Positions 46,201 through 56,250 of a stretch of DNA of 64,000 nt are shown here, piece after piece. A program made the position numbers and the translations under genes. How positions within the stretch are numbered: position 1 is the first letter of the stretch; each line of letters starts with the position of its first letter. The DNA comes from Labyrinthula sp. Ha (taxonomy: Eukaryota; Sar; Bigyra; Labyrinthulida; Labyrinthulaceae), in the NCBI GenBank assembly GCA_015227615.1, contig JAALGZ010000005.1, forward strand, positions 1,240,001 to 1,304,000, read 5' to 3'. The notes below the pieces were generated by a model. That model had not been told where the DNA came from, ran no database searches, and worked only from the letters and a program-made list of their open reading frames with translations.

Positions 46201-49200
46201 TATCGAAGATGTAATCAGAAAGAGTCCATATGAAAACTTCTCAAACCTGAATATTTTATTATCATATCATTCTGGATTAATTGTATTGTCACCGTGGGAT
46301 GCAAAATCAAATCAAAAGCACAACCGGATAAGAACTACAGCAGGGAAAATCTAAGAAAATACCTTTTCCTGCAAGAGAACACTAAAAGTTAAGAAAGTGT
46401 TGTACCATCATTGTGAAAAGATTACACCACATTTTATTATTTGTCTGTGAGATAAAATTATCAGCCTTACACCTCATTTGTTTATCCGGCGTTTGTCGAT
46501 ACAGATTAGTACTACTCGTCCATTTTACTAAAAAAATCTAGCTGTTGTTCTTTTCTAATACGTTGTAGTTCTAAGTTCACATATACATTTCTAGTCTTAG
46601 ATTTTTTATATCCTTTTTGCTTTTAATTCGCATTAGCTAACCTAAAGCAAATTATATCTTCTTTCCTAAGGTAATATCTCTTTGGCGTTATTTGCTATGT
46701 GTTTGCTGGTATTGTGATCTCTATAAAATGACACAGAGAGTATAAGACACTCTTTACAAAGCTACGTTGCTTTCATCCTTTCTTTATATATACAGGTTTT
46801 TTGTTCAACGATCCTCCTCTACGGCCAGTAACCATAAAAATACTTGGTTGTACTTTTTTTTGGCGGGGTACTCGGAGGTTGATTGTACTCCTTCTGTCTA
46901 ATCAGAAACCCTTTTCTTAGATTCTACTGCCTTTCCCGATCCAACAAGCAAATCCTTTTGTTTCTTTATTTCTTACTAAGTTTTTGTCTTTGTAGATTCT
47001 CAGCTCATTTAGGGGTATAATAAATACAATTGCACAATGTGATTGCTTGCAGTACATTTCCCTTTTTCACGCCGAATATAACCTATTGAATAAGCATCCG
47101 GCATTGTACTGCATGTTCCAAAAAATACTATTTGTATATGAAATGTTACTCTTACGTGTCAGAAACCGCTTCAGCAGCATAGATATGCCATGGTACCTTA
47201 TTTGGTCTTTATTTCACATGATACTATGAGTGTTTGTACATCATTATGTTTCAGGCAATGGCATGATGCTCATTAGGACCCGTATTTTGGGGCTATGGGC
47301 AATTGCTAGCCGTTAGTGTGTTACCCAGTTCTTAATGTTACCCCACAATCAAATGCATACAACTAAGAGTGAGGTATGCAAAAGCTGAGGAAAACTTGAA
47401 TCAAGAATTGTTGTAACAACACCACATCTTCTGAGTAGGATAAGTAAATGAATACTCAAAATATAGATAATATATTGCAAAGGAGCTGCAGTTAACATCT
47501 TTGAGAAAATGACGCTAGCGTTTTTGGCAAATGGCCAATTGAAAGAGAAAATATGGGCGAGTAAGAAAATTAACTCTGTTTTAGGTCACAGCTGAGTTAA
47601 ACGTCCTGAGAGAGATAACTATATGAAGCCGTGTGTGCTCTTTTCGATGTACAATTTCTTCAGTAGCTATAGCTAAGAATTAGGACTCAGATTTAAGAGA
47701 GGGACCTTAATGGTTTAAAGATACGATCATATATATTATAATACAGAAACAAATAAACATATTCCAGTTAGAGCAGTCAGATTCTGCGCGGAGTAAGCAA
47801 GTAACATAGTCTAGCAGGATTTTACTACTCATGATAGTTAGAAGGGGATGCGCCCTCTTCTTTCTTGTGCTCTATTCACATGTTTTAAACTGAGAGTATA
47901 TTATTAATTAACCCAACAAAAAGTGATGATAGTACTATTGAGCTATGTTGCTTAAAGTATTTAGTTGATATAGCACTGTATCGCACTCATTTGATTCTAT
48001 TGTCAACCCAAGAAACTGTTGCTAGGGCATTAATTTCAGCTGATGGGTGAAGTTTTTTATAGAAAACATATTCAGTTAATAAAGAAATGAAATTCAACTG
48101 AGTTTTCTTAACTTCTCTTCGAAACAGCTTCTGTTAAGAATTTATATCGTATTTACTACTTTGATATTGTGTTTCTCTCCTGAGATTTCAGTATTTTTAA
48201 TTAAAAATAAAATCCCAAAGCAGCCATGAAGCACCGCTTAATTAAAACAGTTTTTGCAACTGCGTTGTTGTCTTTTTCTGGAAGATATATGCGCTTCTCC
48301 AAATTATCGCCATTCTTGCAAGAAATAAAGACTCTTTTCTTATGCATAGCTTCATCTTTGATACATACTTGTGTAGTCAAGATGTACAATACAAAAATCA
48401 TGGGTGAAAACCTTGACACATTCGAAAAATTTTCTGAAGTTCTCTTCAAGGGGTCCCTAATCTTTAAATAAAACCGAGGATCGCAAACCCAGCATCTATA
48501 TGAGGAAGGCGGATAGTGCCATCACGATTATACTTCTCCTTTAGTGTAATGAAACCCTCGCTTACGTGCACTTAAAGTGCTACCAAATATCTTTTGTTGC
48601 ATAGAAATAACCTTAAAATAAATTAACCAGTAAATTAATATTCATTTCCTGTAGGTGGTAAGGATAGAGTCCGGAGTATGCGAAAATGAAAAATTATTAC
48701 GACGTGTTCGGAAGAAGTATGTATTTGAGATATGTAAAGTTTATGGTAACGTTTCACAAAAATCTTTTATCTTATCAATATCTGTAATAATTTTTGCCCA
48801 TATTTTGCCTTTTCATAGATAGAATGAGCTATCTATGTGCAATATAAGAAGCTTAGCTTGATAAAAATCAACCGAAGCTTAATTAATGTCATCATTCGAC
48901 TACACTGGATCTTGTTTCTCCGTAATGAGTTTCCTTTACATCAGATTATATTTTCTGCAATAATCTATGATTCTACTGGTAATTCTTATTGAATTTTCGG
49001 AAAATGACTTTATGCTAAATTAAATCAACTGAGGATTTCAACTACCATGAAATAGGCTCTCCTGGCAAAACTTAATATATTGAGAAGTTTTTGTCCTATT
49101 TCCTGTTTTCTTTAACGCGAATAAACAAAAACATTTATTACATTTATAGAATTTTTTTATTTTCTTTTTTAATTCTTAATAAATATAACGGCTTCATATT

Positions 49201-49453
49201 CCAAGGTTCCCGAAATAAGACTGCGTTACAAACTAATAAACATAAAGGGTACATTATATTTCTCCCAGAAAATTAATTATAAAGCATGTTTCTTTAAAAA
49301 TATATAGTAACTATGAAGAGGGATAAATGCGGTCGTTCTTAACAAATAATATCCTCCACTGACATTGCAATAGTCATGTTAGAAGTTTGTATTGGACAAT
49401 ATTACATTACCACAGGACACCACATCAAGAAAGTGCAAACTACAAATTCAAAC
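40216..49453. other. Nine-kilobase gene-free interval
   Basis: No supported gene. The 41.5-43.1 kb part is noticeably less AT-rich and shows patchy coding-like stretches in several frames (for example 42166-42492), which suggests an old decayed element of unknown family. Short frames at 40408-40602, 45624-45866, 46010-46354 and 48201-48471 have no recognisable family. The last has open frames on both strands, so neither is credible on its own. Confidence 0.5.
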
Positions 49454-51055
49454 ATGGAGATGCCTGCTGAAGAAGGAGGTTACGATTCGAAGAATGATGA
49501 AGATCATAGGTCTAATGCGAAAAGTTTTTCTAATGGTGAAATTTCTGACTATGAAACCCAAAATCAGCTAGTGGAAGATGGTTCAAGCGAAGATGATCAA
49601 AGCCAATATTCCGATGAGACAGGTTACTCTGAACCAAATGAAGGTAGAAGAATGTTTTTCAAGCAAGATCCATATTTTTATGATCATTCCGAGATAGATG
49701 ACGAAACTGACGGCCCTTCAATTGAAGAAGTTGAGTCGAAGAGCCAAGATAAGGCTAGACGTGCTTTAGAAAGTAGTGCTAATAGGAGGAAGCAAAAAAG
49801 TTTAGAAAGCTCTAGGCAAGACCGGTTTCACACCTTAAAACTAGTTAAAGAGCTTGAAAAAGGGTACAAGAACGAAATTAATGAACTAAAAGATTTTTTG
49901 CAAGATGTGCAGAAAAAATACGCAAGAAAGAAGAAGGAAGTTACTTCTTTTAAGTCTGAAAATAGAAAAAAGGAACTAGAAATACGAAGCCTAAATATTG
50001 ATATAACGAATCTGAAACAAGTTGCATCAGAAAAGGTAGAAGAAAATATTGATTTAAGGTCTGAACTGAAGAAAATAACTAAAAGCGTTGAAATAAAAGA
50101 TGAAGACTTGAAATTAAAAATTCATCAGATTACAGAATTTCATGGTAGTTTAAGTTCTATGAAAAAGAGTTTGGAAGAAGTAAACATGTCTAAGAACTCG
50201 TTAGAGGCAGATATTCTAGAACTTAGAAAAGAACACGAAACTGTTATTAGCCAGTTTAAAGAGTGCAAAGATCAAGTTGCATTGTTAGAGAAAGAAAAAG
50301 ATAAACTGATTTTAGAAACAACAAAGAAGTCCAAGGATATAGCTGAGTTAAAGCTAGAGGAGCAAAATTTGTTGAAAAAGGTGGAAAATATTACTTTCTC
50401 AAAAGAGGAAGCTGATGCAGACGTGGTGGTGCTGAAAGAGAAAATAGACAAGTTAAAAAAAGATGGTTTGAGTAGGAAGAATGAAACAGATAGCTTGAGA
50501 AACCAAGTGGAAGGTTTGAAGTTGGGACTATTGAAAAAAGAGACTGAGATTGCAAAGCACCTTGAAGAAAAAGAGAAGGTTGCAAGTGAGTTGGAAGAAA
50601 CAAAGGAAGCTATGAGTTTAATGGCTGAAAATTTGAAGAAGAAAAGTGAAGAACTTTTAAAGCTTGCCGACCTTGAAGATAAGCTCAAGGTAACACAGGA
50701 TGAGCTCAAAATGGCAAAGGAGAAGAAGGAGGAGTTAGAAACAAAGGTTGAAGTGTTTCAAAGTGAAAAAACAGTCAGTTTTAAAGAAGACTCCAAGGTT
50801 GAAGGTTCACCATCTGATCAAAAGACGATAGCTTTGCTTGAAGCCACGAATCTAAAATTAACGAATCAGATTAAAGAGCAGAGGGAAATGTTTGTGAAAT
50901 TTCAGAGAAAAAGCAAGCACAAGAGAAAGAAGACTAAGCAGGACTCCATCGCAACAACTTTAGGAAACTGGGTTCTTGTTTTGTTAGCCGGGTTCTATTA
51001 TCTGCTCCAACTCCTTTTTTCAAAAAAGATTGAAGAAGAGAAGGTACAAACTTGA
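49454..51055 (+). CDS. Tail-anchored coiled-coil protein (golgin-like)
   Basis: I place the start at 49454 (MEMPAEEGG), giving 533 aa. The frame is open 26 codons further up to ATG 49376, but that stretch is uncharacteristic of the protein. Residues 1-100 are acidic and Ser-rich, likely disordered. About residues 120-490 form one long coiled coil of Lys/Glu/Leu heptads. Near the end, a basic patch (RKSKHKRKKTK) precedes one hydrophobic segment (TLGNWVLVLLAGFYYLLQLL) and a short charged tail, the layout of a tail-anchored membrane protein facing the cytosol. Golgins, giantin-like tethers and SNARE-associated proteins have this shape. No GRIP domain is present. The next gene, on the same strand, starts 422 bp downstream. 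Confidence 0.8.
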   Translation: MEMPAEEGGYDSKNDEDHRSNAKSFSNGEISDYETQNQLVEDGSSEDDQSQYSDETGYSEPNEGRRMFFKQDPYFYDHSEIDDETDGPSIEEVESKSQDKARRALESSANRRKQKSLESSRQDRFHTLKLVKELEKGYKNEINELKDFLQDVQKKYARKKKEVTSFKSENRKKELEIRSLNIDITNLKQVASEKVEENIDLRSELKKITKSVEIKDEDLKLKIHQITEFHGSLSSMKKSLEEVNMSKNSLEADILELRKEHETVISQFKECKDQVALLEKEKDKLILETTKKSKDIAELKLEEQNLLKKVENITFSKEEADADVVVLKEKIDKLKKDGLSRKNETDSLRNQVEGLKLGLLKKETEIAKHLEEKEKVASELEETKEAMSLMAENLKKKSEELLKLADLEDKLKVTQDELKMAKEKKEELETKVEVFQSEKTVSFKEDSKVEGSPSDQKTIALLEATNLKLTNQIKEQREMFVKFQRKSKHKRKKTKQDSIATTLGNWVLVLLAGFYYLLQLLFSKKIEEEKVQT

Positions 51056-51477
51056 GCTTACATGGCTTTGAATACCTTTCTACTACTTCCTAGTCTGCTA
51101 TAATGTTTCAAGAACCTTGCTCTAGCGCTCCTAGTTCCAAGTATCTCTTTTATGGTTATTTCAAAACTTCAAGTTTTCTACTAAATAAACTCTTTTTCAC
51201 ATCCTTATGACTTCTCTGTTTATTCGTGGTATTCCAGTAAACGTACATAATATACTTATTTTTTGTATAAGAATTAGTTCCTACTTCCCAGTTCCCACTA
51301 CTATGGGAAAGTGAGAAAAATACCACAATATATTCTGAAAGCTGGGACTTTAGCTGAAACAGTCATCCTGCCTTCAATAAAAAAGGCAGAAGTTGACTTC
51401 ACCTTTTCACTATTATATCCATTCCACTTGCTCGCAAAATCTAACCGTTTATATCAACAAAGAAAAAAAAGAGTAAA

Positions 51478-54066
51478 ATGTCTGAACAACTTGTATTGGA
51501 GAATAAGAGGTACTCAGAGGAAGACGCACCAAAACCAACAACTGTGGATTACTTGAAGCGCATCTTCTGTTGCATACCGCTACCTCAGAAGGAAGACCCC
51601 TTTTTCAAGGTTGAGAAAGAAGGAGATGATGAAGCTGTTTTTGGAAACACGCGCAATCTCATTTACATCTTTATGTTTTACCTACAGCAAACGAGTTTGA
51701 CTGTGGTGGATGGAGTTCAGTACCCAGAAACCTGGGAGAACCTAGTTGCTTGGCTCAAAGACGTATTCTATCCTCAATTTGAAGTTAATTTCAACGCTGA
51801 TGAGTTATCTTTAATTTTGACCTTTGTGTATGGAATTCCATTATTCCTATACTTTTGGCTTTATATTAGTGCAGGAGGATTTATTTCCTGGACTCAAAGC
51901 CCTTATATCTTCTCATGGAATATTCTCGTTGTTTCTATGTTACTGACAGTTGGAAGCATTGTACTCTTTGCTTTGGATCTTGGCTCAGTTGGTGGGCCTC
52001 TAACAGTTGTAACTGGATATACCTACCTAGCAAACTTTCTTCTGACTTTTCGAAAAATATACATCAACAAAGTATATGTCCCTGAAAAAATGCTATTTCG
52101 TTATACTGAGTTTACTGCCAGAATATCATATAGGACTGCCGAAGTTCCATTTATCCAATTTCTTTTATCCCTATTCTTTACACCAATTGCCTCCGCTTGG
52201 TTAAATCATTCGCTAGCCAGTTCAGATTCTTCAATCTCGATCCCTTTTGGAATTGCAGGAGGAGTTATTTTAATTTTATATTTTGTTTATTACTTTGTTC
52301 TATTCAAAGTTGCTAAGCATTATAACTCTAGTTACTTTTTATACATTGGGATCTCTGTAGCTACCTTAGCACCTGGTACTTTTATAGATGTCTTTCGTGG
52401 GTATACAGAAAAGTTCGCTTTCTTTCCGCTGATCTTTCTAGCTGAAAAACTTATGCTACTGGTTTCAGATATTTTCCTTGGAGATATTACAATTAACGGC
52501 TTTCCAGTAAGTGGGTTGACATCACTTCTTGTTTTACTTATTTCTTTCTTTGCAATTTATTTTGTGTTGCCTTATGAGGATAAGTTGCTTAGCAGAGTAG
52601 ATGGACTTACAAGGTTAAGTAACTTACTTTTAATTGCAACAGCTCTTTCTTTTACAGAGAGTGCCCAAGAAGATACAGAACAAGCTGCGGATATAGTTAT
52701 GTTGGTTGTCAGCACGATAACCCTACTTTTTTGGATCTTTGTTTTCAGAAAGATTATCTTTAGTATAGAAGGCTGGGTACAGTATTTCCCTCTATTTGTG
52801 ATTGCCCGAAATATTAAACAACTCTATCTAGGTTTTCAATTCTCTCAAACATGGAAAAGAGTATCTACGTTGAAAGAGGCGCAGGAGATTTTAGATGGAA
52901 GGTCTGGTGTTGGTGTTACAGCTTTTGAGTGGAAACGGATGACTAACAACCAGCAACTAATTTCTCTTTGCTGCAAGAGAAAACAACCTTCACCGGTTGA
53001 CTTGGAGCAAGGGGATCCAATCGTGTTTGAATTAGAGACTTGGGAGGACAACAAGGCTTTGCAAAGGTTAAGACGTATTGGGTTGCTCTCGGTGCAGGTG
53101 AAATCATTTTCACTAACACACACAAAAGTAAACAGTATTGGGCTCAGGGCACTAAGTGAGGCAAAAGTACTTGGGACATATACTGGTCTAGAAACTATTA
53201 AAATGATAGGGGTTGGACTTTCTGGAGAGGCTGGAGAAATATTCATGAATATTCTCTTGGACGAAGAAGTCAAAGTGCCAAAGTTAGATTTTTTCGGAGC
53301 TTTAGTAGAGGAAAACGCTTGCGAAGTGTTGTCGAAGTATATTGCAACAAACCAAGGCTTAGAATCTTTAAATATGGGATTCAATCCCACTATGGGGAAA
53401 GGAAGTTTGTCTGTTTTAGAAAGTCTCTTGGATTCAACCGCAAATATGAAAGAGATTTTATTTCACAACTCAGCCCTTGATGATATTCATGGAGACATTC
53501 TTTTAGAGCTATTTAAAACAGTAAACTCTCTAGAAGTGTTTCAAGTAGAGAAAAATAAGTTTTCCGAAGAAATGGTGAACAGGTTCTTCGAAACAGTCCG
53601 TACTGTTGATAAGGGCCATTCTGTGACAGTCAACTTTAGTCAGAATAGTGGTAGAGATCCAGGAGTACAAGCCCTTTACTTTGTTAATGAAGCATTATAT
53701 AGTGCGCAGCAGAACCAGAACCTTAACTTCAAGAAAATAGCTGATCTTGGCTTCTTTTACAAGGAGATGAAAGAGTTTGAGTTTAAAGAGAGTTTCTCAA
53801 AAGAAAACTGTTTCGTAACTGAAAACGGAAAACTTATTGGGTTTTCTGAATATCTATGGAAAGTAGCAAATGAGGGTGTAGTAAGTTGCGTCGCTGCAGC
53901 AATATCAATTCTCAATAAAAGAGAAAAGGAGGAAGTGAAAAACTTCATAAAAGACCAGTCACCTCAAGGTCTAAACTTTGCGGCTGCGGATATTCTAACT
54001 CTGTGCCAAGATAAAGGTAACTACAGAGTTCCTGAGACAACATCTGTCATAGAAAAACTATACTAA
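51478..54066 (+). CDS. Polytopic membrane protein with C-terminal leucine-rich-repeat-like domain
   Basis: A single-exon 862-aa protein. Residues 1-60 are cytosolic, including a CC-rich patch (FCCIPLP). About 8-10 hydrophobic segments follow, near 110-130, 145-167, 172-190, 224-243, 256-278, 313-332, 343-364 and 404-424, with weaker ones near 60-75, 286-302 and 381-391. From about 525 to 705 there are irregular leucine-rich units resembling ribonuclease-inhibitor repeats (LETIKMIGVGLSGEAGE, LESLNMGFNPTMGKGS, MKEILFHNSALDDIHG, LEVFQVEKNKFSEEM). The rest is helical. I know no named family with this combination. Inference: a channel, transporter or receptor with a cytosolic interaction tail. The start ATG follows an A-rich leader. 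It converges with the DUF218 gene. Confidence 0.8.
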   Translation: MSEQLVLENKRYSEEDAPKPTTVDYLKRIFCCIPLPQKEDPFFKVEKEGDDEAVFGNTRNLIYIFMFYLQQTSLTVVDGVQYPETWENLVAWLKDVFYPQFEVNFNADELSLILTFVYGIPLFLYFWLYISAGGFISWTQSPYIFSWNILVVSMLLTVGSIVLFALDLGSVGGPLTVVTGYTYLANFLLTFRKIYINKVYVPEKMLFRYTEFTARISYRTAEVPFIQFLLSLFFTPIASAWLNHSLASSDSSISIPFGIAGGVILILYFVYYFVLFKVAKHYNSSYFLYIGISVATLAPGTFIDVFRGYTEKFAFFPLIFLAEKLMLLVSDIFLGDITINGFPVSGLTSLLVLLISFFAIYFVLPYEDKLLSRVDGLTRLSNLLLIATALSFTESAQEDTEQAADIVMLVVSTITLLFWIFVFRKIIFSIEGWVQYFPLFVIARNIKQLYLGFQFSQTWKRVSTLKEAQEILDGRSGVGVTAFEWKRMTNNQQLISLCCKRKQPSPVDLEQGDPIVFELETWEDNKALQRLRRIGLLSVQVKSFSLTHTKVNSIGLRALSEAKVLGTYTGLETIKMIGVGLSGEAGEIFMNILLDEEVKVPKLDFFGALVEENACEVLSKYIATNQGLESLNMGFNPTMGKGSLSVLESLLDSTANMKEILFHNSALDDIHGDILLELFKTVNSLEVFQVEKNKFSEEMVNRFFETVRTVDKGHSVTVNFSQNSGRDPGVQALYFVNEALYSAQQNQNLNFKKIADLGFFYKEMKEFEFKESFSKENCFVTENGKLIGFSEYLWKVANEGVVSCVAAAISILNKREKEEVKNFIKDQSPQGLNFAAADILTLCQDKGNYRVPETTSVIEKLY

Positions 54067-54216
54067 TGGCTAAACATATAGGTTTTCTTTATTCGCTTTC
54101 AAAGTATTCAAGATAGTAGGACATAATCTTGCATTGGAGATGAAAATAATCTAACCTTTTCAATACCCATTTGTAACAAAAAGTGCTCTCTCTTATTAAA
54201 AAAGAAAGTCAATAAT

Positions 54217-54894
54217 TCATTGAAGAATAGTATTTTCCCTTTCATGGTATTCTTGTTTATAAACAGAGGAGTGTGGAGAATTGCCTCCAAAGAAGTTGTG
54301 TCTTGCCTCTTCTAAACCGCTCTTACTTAAGTAATATTCTTTATAGAATATTATATGTAAATCAAGTCGCTCAATCATCCCAGGTTCAACTACGCTTTCT
54401 CTCTCCCGTTCTTTTGCTGTGAGCAGGTGAGTATCATCCACAGTAACAAACTTCAGTTCAACCCTACACTGCCTCAATAGAACTAACTTTTCGAAAATTA
54501 GTTTTGTTCTCTGCATGTGAAAATCACTATTCACAATATAAATTTGCTCCATGTCATTGTCAAGAGCGAAGTGAAGTAAATGGATGACATTTTCAATAGT
54601 GTGCTTGGCTGATGCGTCTTCTACTACATTTGCACTAGGCTCTTGTGAGAGTACATGTTCCTTCATTACTTCGGATTCTGATTTTATCTGTTTGATTCTT
54701 TGAAACTCACCAGCTCGTTCTTGTTCATCTTGATCTAGAAGCACTTTCCCTCCAGAAAGAAACAACAACGGTTTATCATCTTGGAAACTTTTGTATAGTT
54801 CAAGTGCCTTATGCAACCTGGAGAGCAAAACTGGTGGTGCCGTCATGCCATTGTACAATTTCCTTCCAAGAACAAATATCAGCGATTTAGACAT
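54217..54894 (-). CDS. DUF218 (YdcF/SanA/ElyC-like) domain protein
   Basis: A single-exon 225-aa protein. The DUF218 pattern is visible in order: FVLGRKLYNG near residue 8; LLSRLHKALELYKSF near 23-37; PLLFLSGGKV near 42-51; SESEVMKEHVL near 72-82; EDASAKHTIENVIHLL near 92-107; and IYIVNSDFHMQRT near 118-130. Bacterial members (SanA, ElyC, YdcF) act in envelope maintenance and possibly bind nucleotides or S-adenosylmethionine. Eukaryotic members are poorly studied. No signal peptide or membrane segment precedes the domain, so a cytosolic form is likely. It is divergent from ArfGAP with 133 bp between starts. Confidence 0.9.
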   Translation of the reverse strand: MSKSLIFVLGRKLYNGMTAPPVLLSRLHKALELYKSFQDDKPLLFLSGGKVLLDQDEQERAGEFQRIKQIKSESEVMKEHVLSQEPSANVVEDASAKHTIENVIHLLHFALDNDMEQIYIVNSDFHMQRTKLIFEKLVLLRQCRVELKFVTVDDTHLLTAKERERESVVEPGMIERLDLHIIFYKEYYLSKSGLEEARHNFFGGNSPHSSVYKQEYHERENTILQ

Positions 54895-55027
54895 TAGATC
54901 AATATTTGTTAAGGATTCAACTTTCAGAAGAAATTAACTCTATCGTTTTGTTTCTTGGCCGTTTGTGATCCCAAGATTGAGTGCCCAAAATAATTGAAAT
55001 ATAAATTAGGAGAGAACAAAGAGCAAA

Positions 55028-56068
55028 ATGTCGAGCTCCCAAATGCCCCGTGGTATTCAAGCTGAAATAAGAAGGAAACCATTAAACAACATCTGCTCAG
55101 ACTGTGAAAATAAGAACCCTCAATGGGCATCGGTTTCATATGGAACATTGTTTTGTCTGGAATGCTCTGGCAAACACAGAGGTTTGGGTGTTCATCTCTC
55201 TTTCGTTCGATCCATCACAATGGACTCTTGGACAGAGAAGCAAATAGAACTTATGCGGTTGGGTGGAAATGAACAGCTTATAAAATTTTTTGAAAGTCAT
55301 GGAGTTAAGAAGGAAACTCCAATTGTTCAAAAGTATAATACCCCAGCTGCGGAGTTATATCGAAGAATACTAATTGCTAAATATAACAAAGAACCAATCC
55401 CTAATGACTTGAAACAACCCACTTCACAACAGGTTAATTCAACGGAAGGAAACATATCGGAGCAAGAGTATATAAGGCGGGAGCTTAAAAAACGAGAGGA
55501 AGCCAGGGAGAGGTTGAAACAGAAGTTTGGTGCTCAAGGATTAAAAGGAAACTCAGTGTCTAACCCCAACTTTCCTGTTCCACAACAGACTGAAGAGAAC
55601 AGCTTCTTTAGCTCTTTTTCAGCTTTTGGTAGCGACTTAGGTGTTCTTGGGAAGAACTTAGCAGATATCTCGTTAAAAGCAGCGGACAAAATAAGAGAAA
55701 CCGTGAACGAAAATGTTGATGAAGAAAAGTTGGCAACTATGTGGTCCAAAGTTTCAGAAACTGGAAAGGATCTCCTAAAGAAAACACAAGAAGTTACCAG
55801 TGATTTAAAAACAAATTTTGAGGAGTTCCAAAAGGAGCAGTTTGGTGCTCCACAGCCCTCTAATGGCTTAAGGCAGGATGTAGTCAGGCCTGAAAAACCG
55901 AAAGTTGATGATGATAATTGGTTACTTCGGGAGCTCTCTAAACCTTCTGTACCTGAAAAACAACGACAGATTCCCACATTGAAGACAGATATTCGAAACA
56001 AGCCAATGAATACTAGTCCAAAGAAAGAACCAGAAGAGGATGATTTCTTTGCGAACTTTGGCGCATAG
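55028..56068 (+). CDS. ARFGAP1: ArfGAP1/Gcs1-type Arf GTPase-activating protein
   Basis: A single-exon 346-aa protein that stimulates GTP hydrolysis by Arf1 in COPI coat cycling at the Golgi. The zinc finger is CX2CX16CX2C (Cys23, 26, 43, 46), followed by SGKHRGLGVH with the arginine finger at about residue 51 and SFVRSITMDSW. A basic helix (REEARERLKQKF) follows the catalytic domain. FFSSFSAFGSDLG near residue 192 is an ALPS-like curvature-sensing helix rich in Ser and Gly with bulky hydrophobics, typical of ArfGAP1. The C-terminus has LLRELSKPS and DDFFANFGA, short linear motifs for coat or adaptor binding. The length is close to yeast Gcs1 (352). It converges on the Zn2Cys6 gene with 182 bp between stops. 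Confidence 0.96.
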   Translation: MSSSQMPRGIQAEIRRKPLNNICSDCENKNPQWASVSYGTLFCLECSGKHRGLGVHLSFVRSITMDSWTEKQIELMRLGGNEQLIKFFESHGVKKETPIVQKYNTPAAELYRRILIAKYNKEPIPNDLKQPTSQQVNSTEGNISEQEYIRRELKKREEARERLKQKFGAQGLKGNSVSNPNFPVPQQTEENSFFSSFSAFGSDLGVLGKNLADISLKAADKIRETVNENVDEEKLATMWSKVSETGKDLLKKTQEVTSDLKTNFEEFQKEQFGAPQPSNGLRQDVVRPEKPKVDDDNWLLRELSKPSVPEKQRQIPTLKTDIRNKPMNTSPKKEPEEDDFFANFGA

Positions 56069-56250
56069 ACATTTCTCTTAAATTGGTTTGTGATTGCCAT
56101 AGATTCGTCTACTCGGGATGTATTGTTAAAACCCACACTTAAATAGCTTTGAGTAAGGTTTCAGGCATTCATATATGCTAGTTATATACAATACAATAGC
56201 TCCCTAACCATTAGCATAAAGTAAACTACGTAGATTTACCTCAACAAAGC

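Noticed and set aside
46010-46354. 114-codon frame
   Set aside because: No ATG start (begins TTG), no family resemblance and unusual composition for this genome's proteins.
48201-48471. Overlapping frames on both strands of about 80 codons
   Set aside because: Neither shows a domain; mutual shadows are expected by chance in such sequence.
48686-48787. ATG followed by NYYDVFGRS, like the start of a J-domain
   Set aside because: The following residues do not continue a J-domain (no HPD motif) and no 27-31 nt intron restores one.
52845-53390. 181-codon open frame opposite the membrane-LRR gene
   Set aside because: Antisense shadow of the LRR-like region with no family resemblance.
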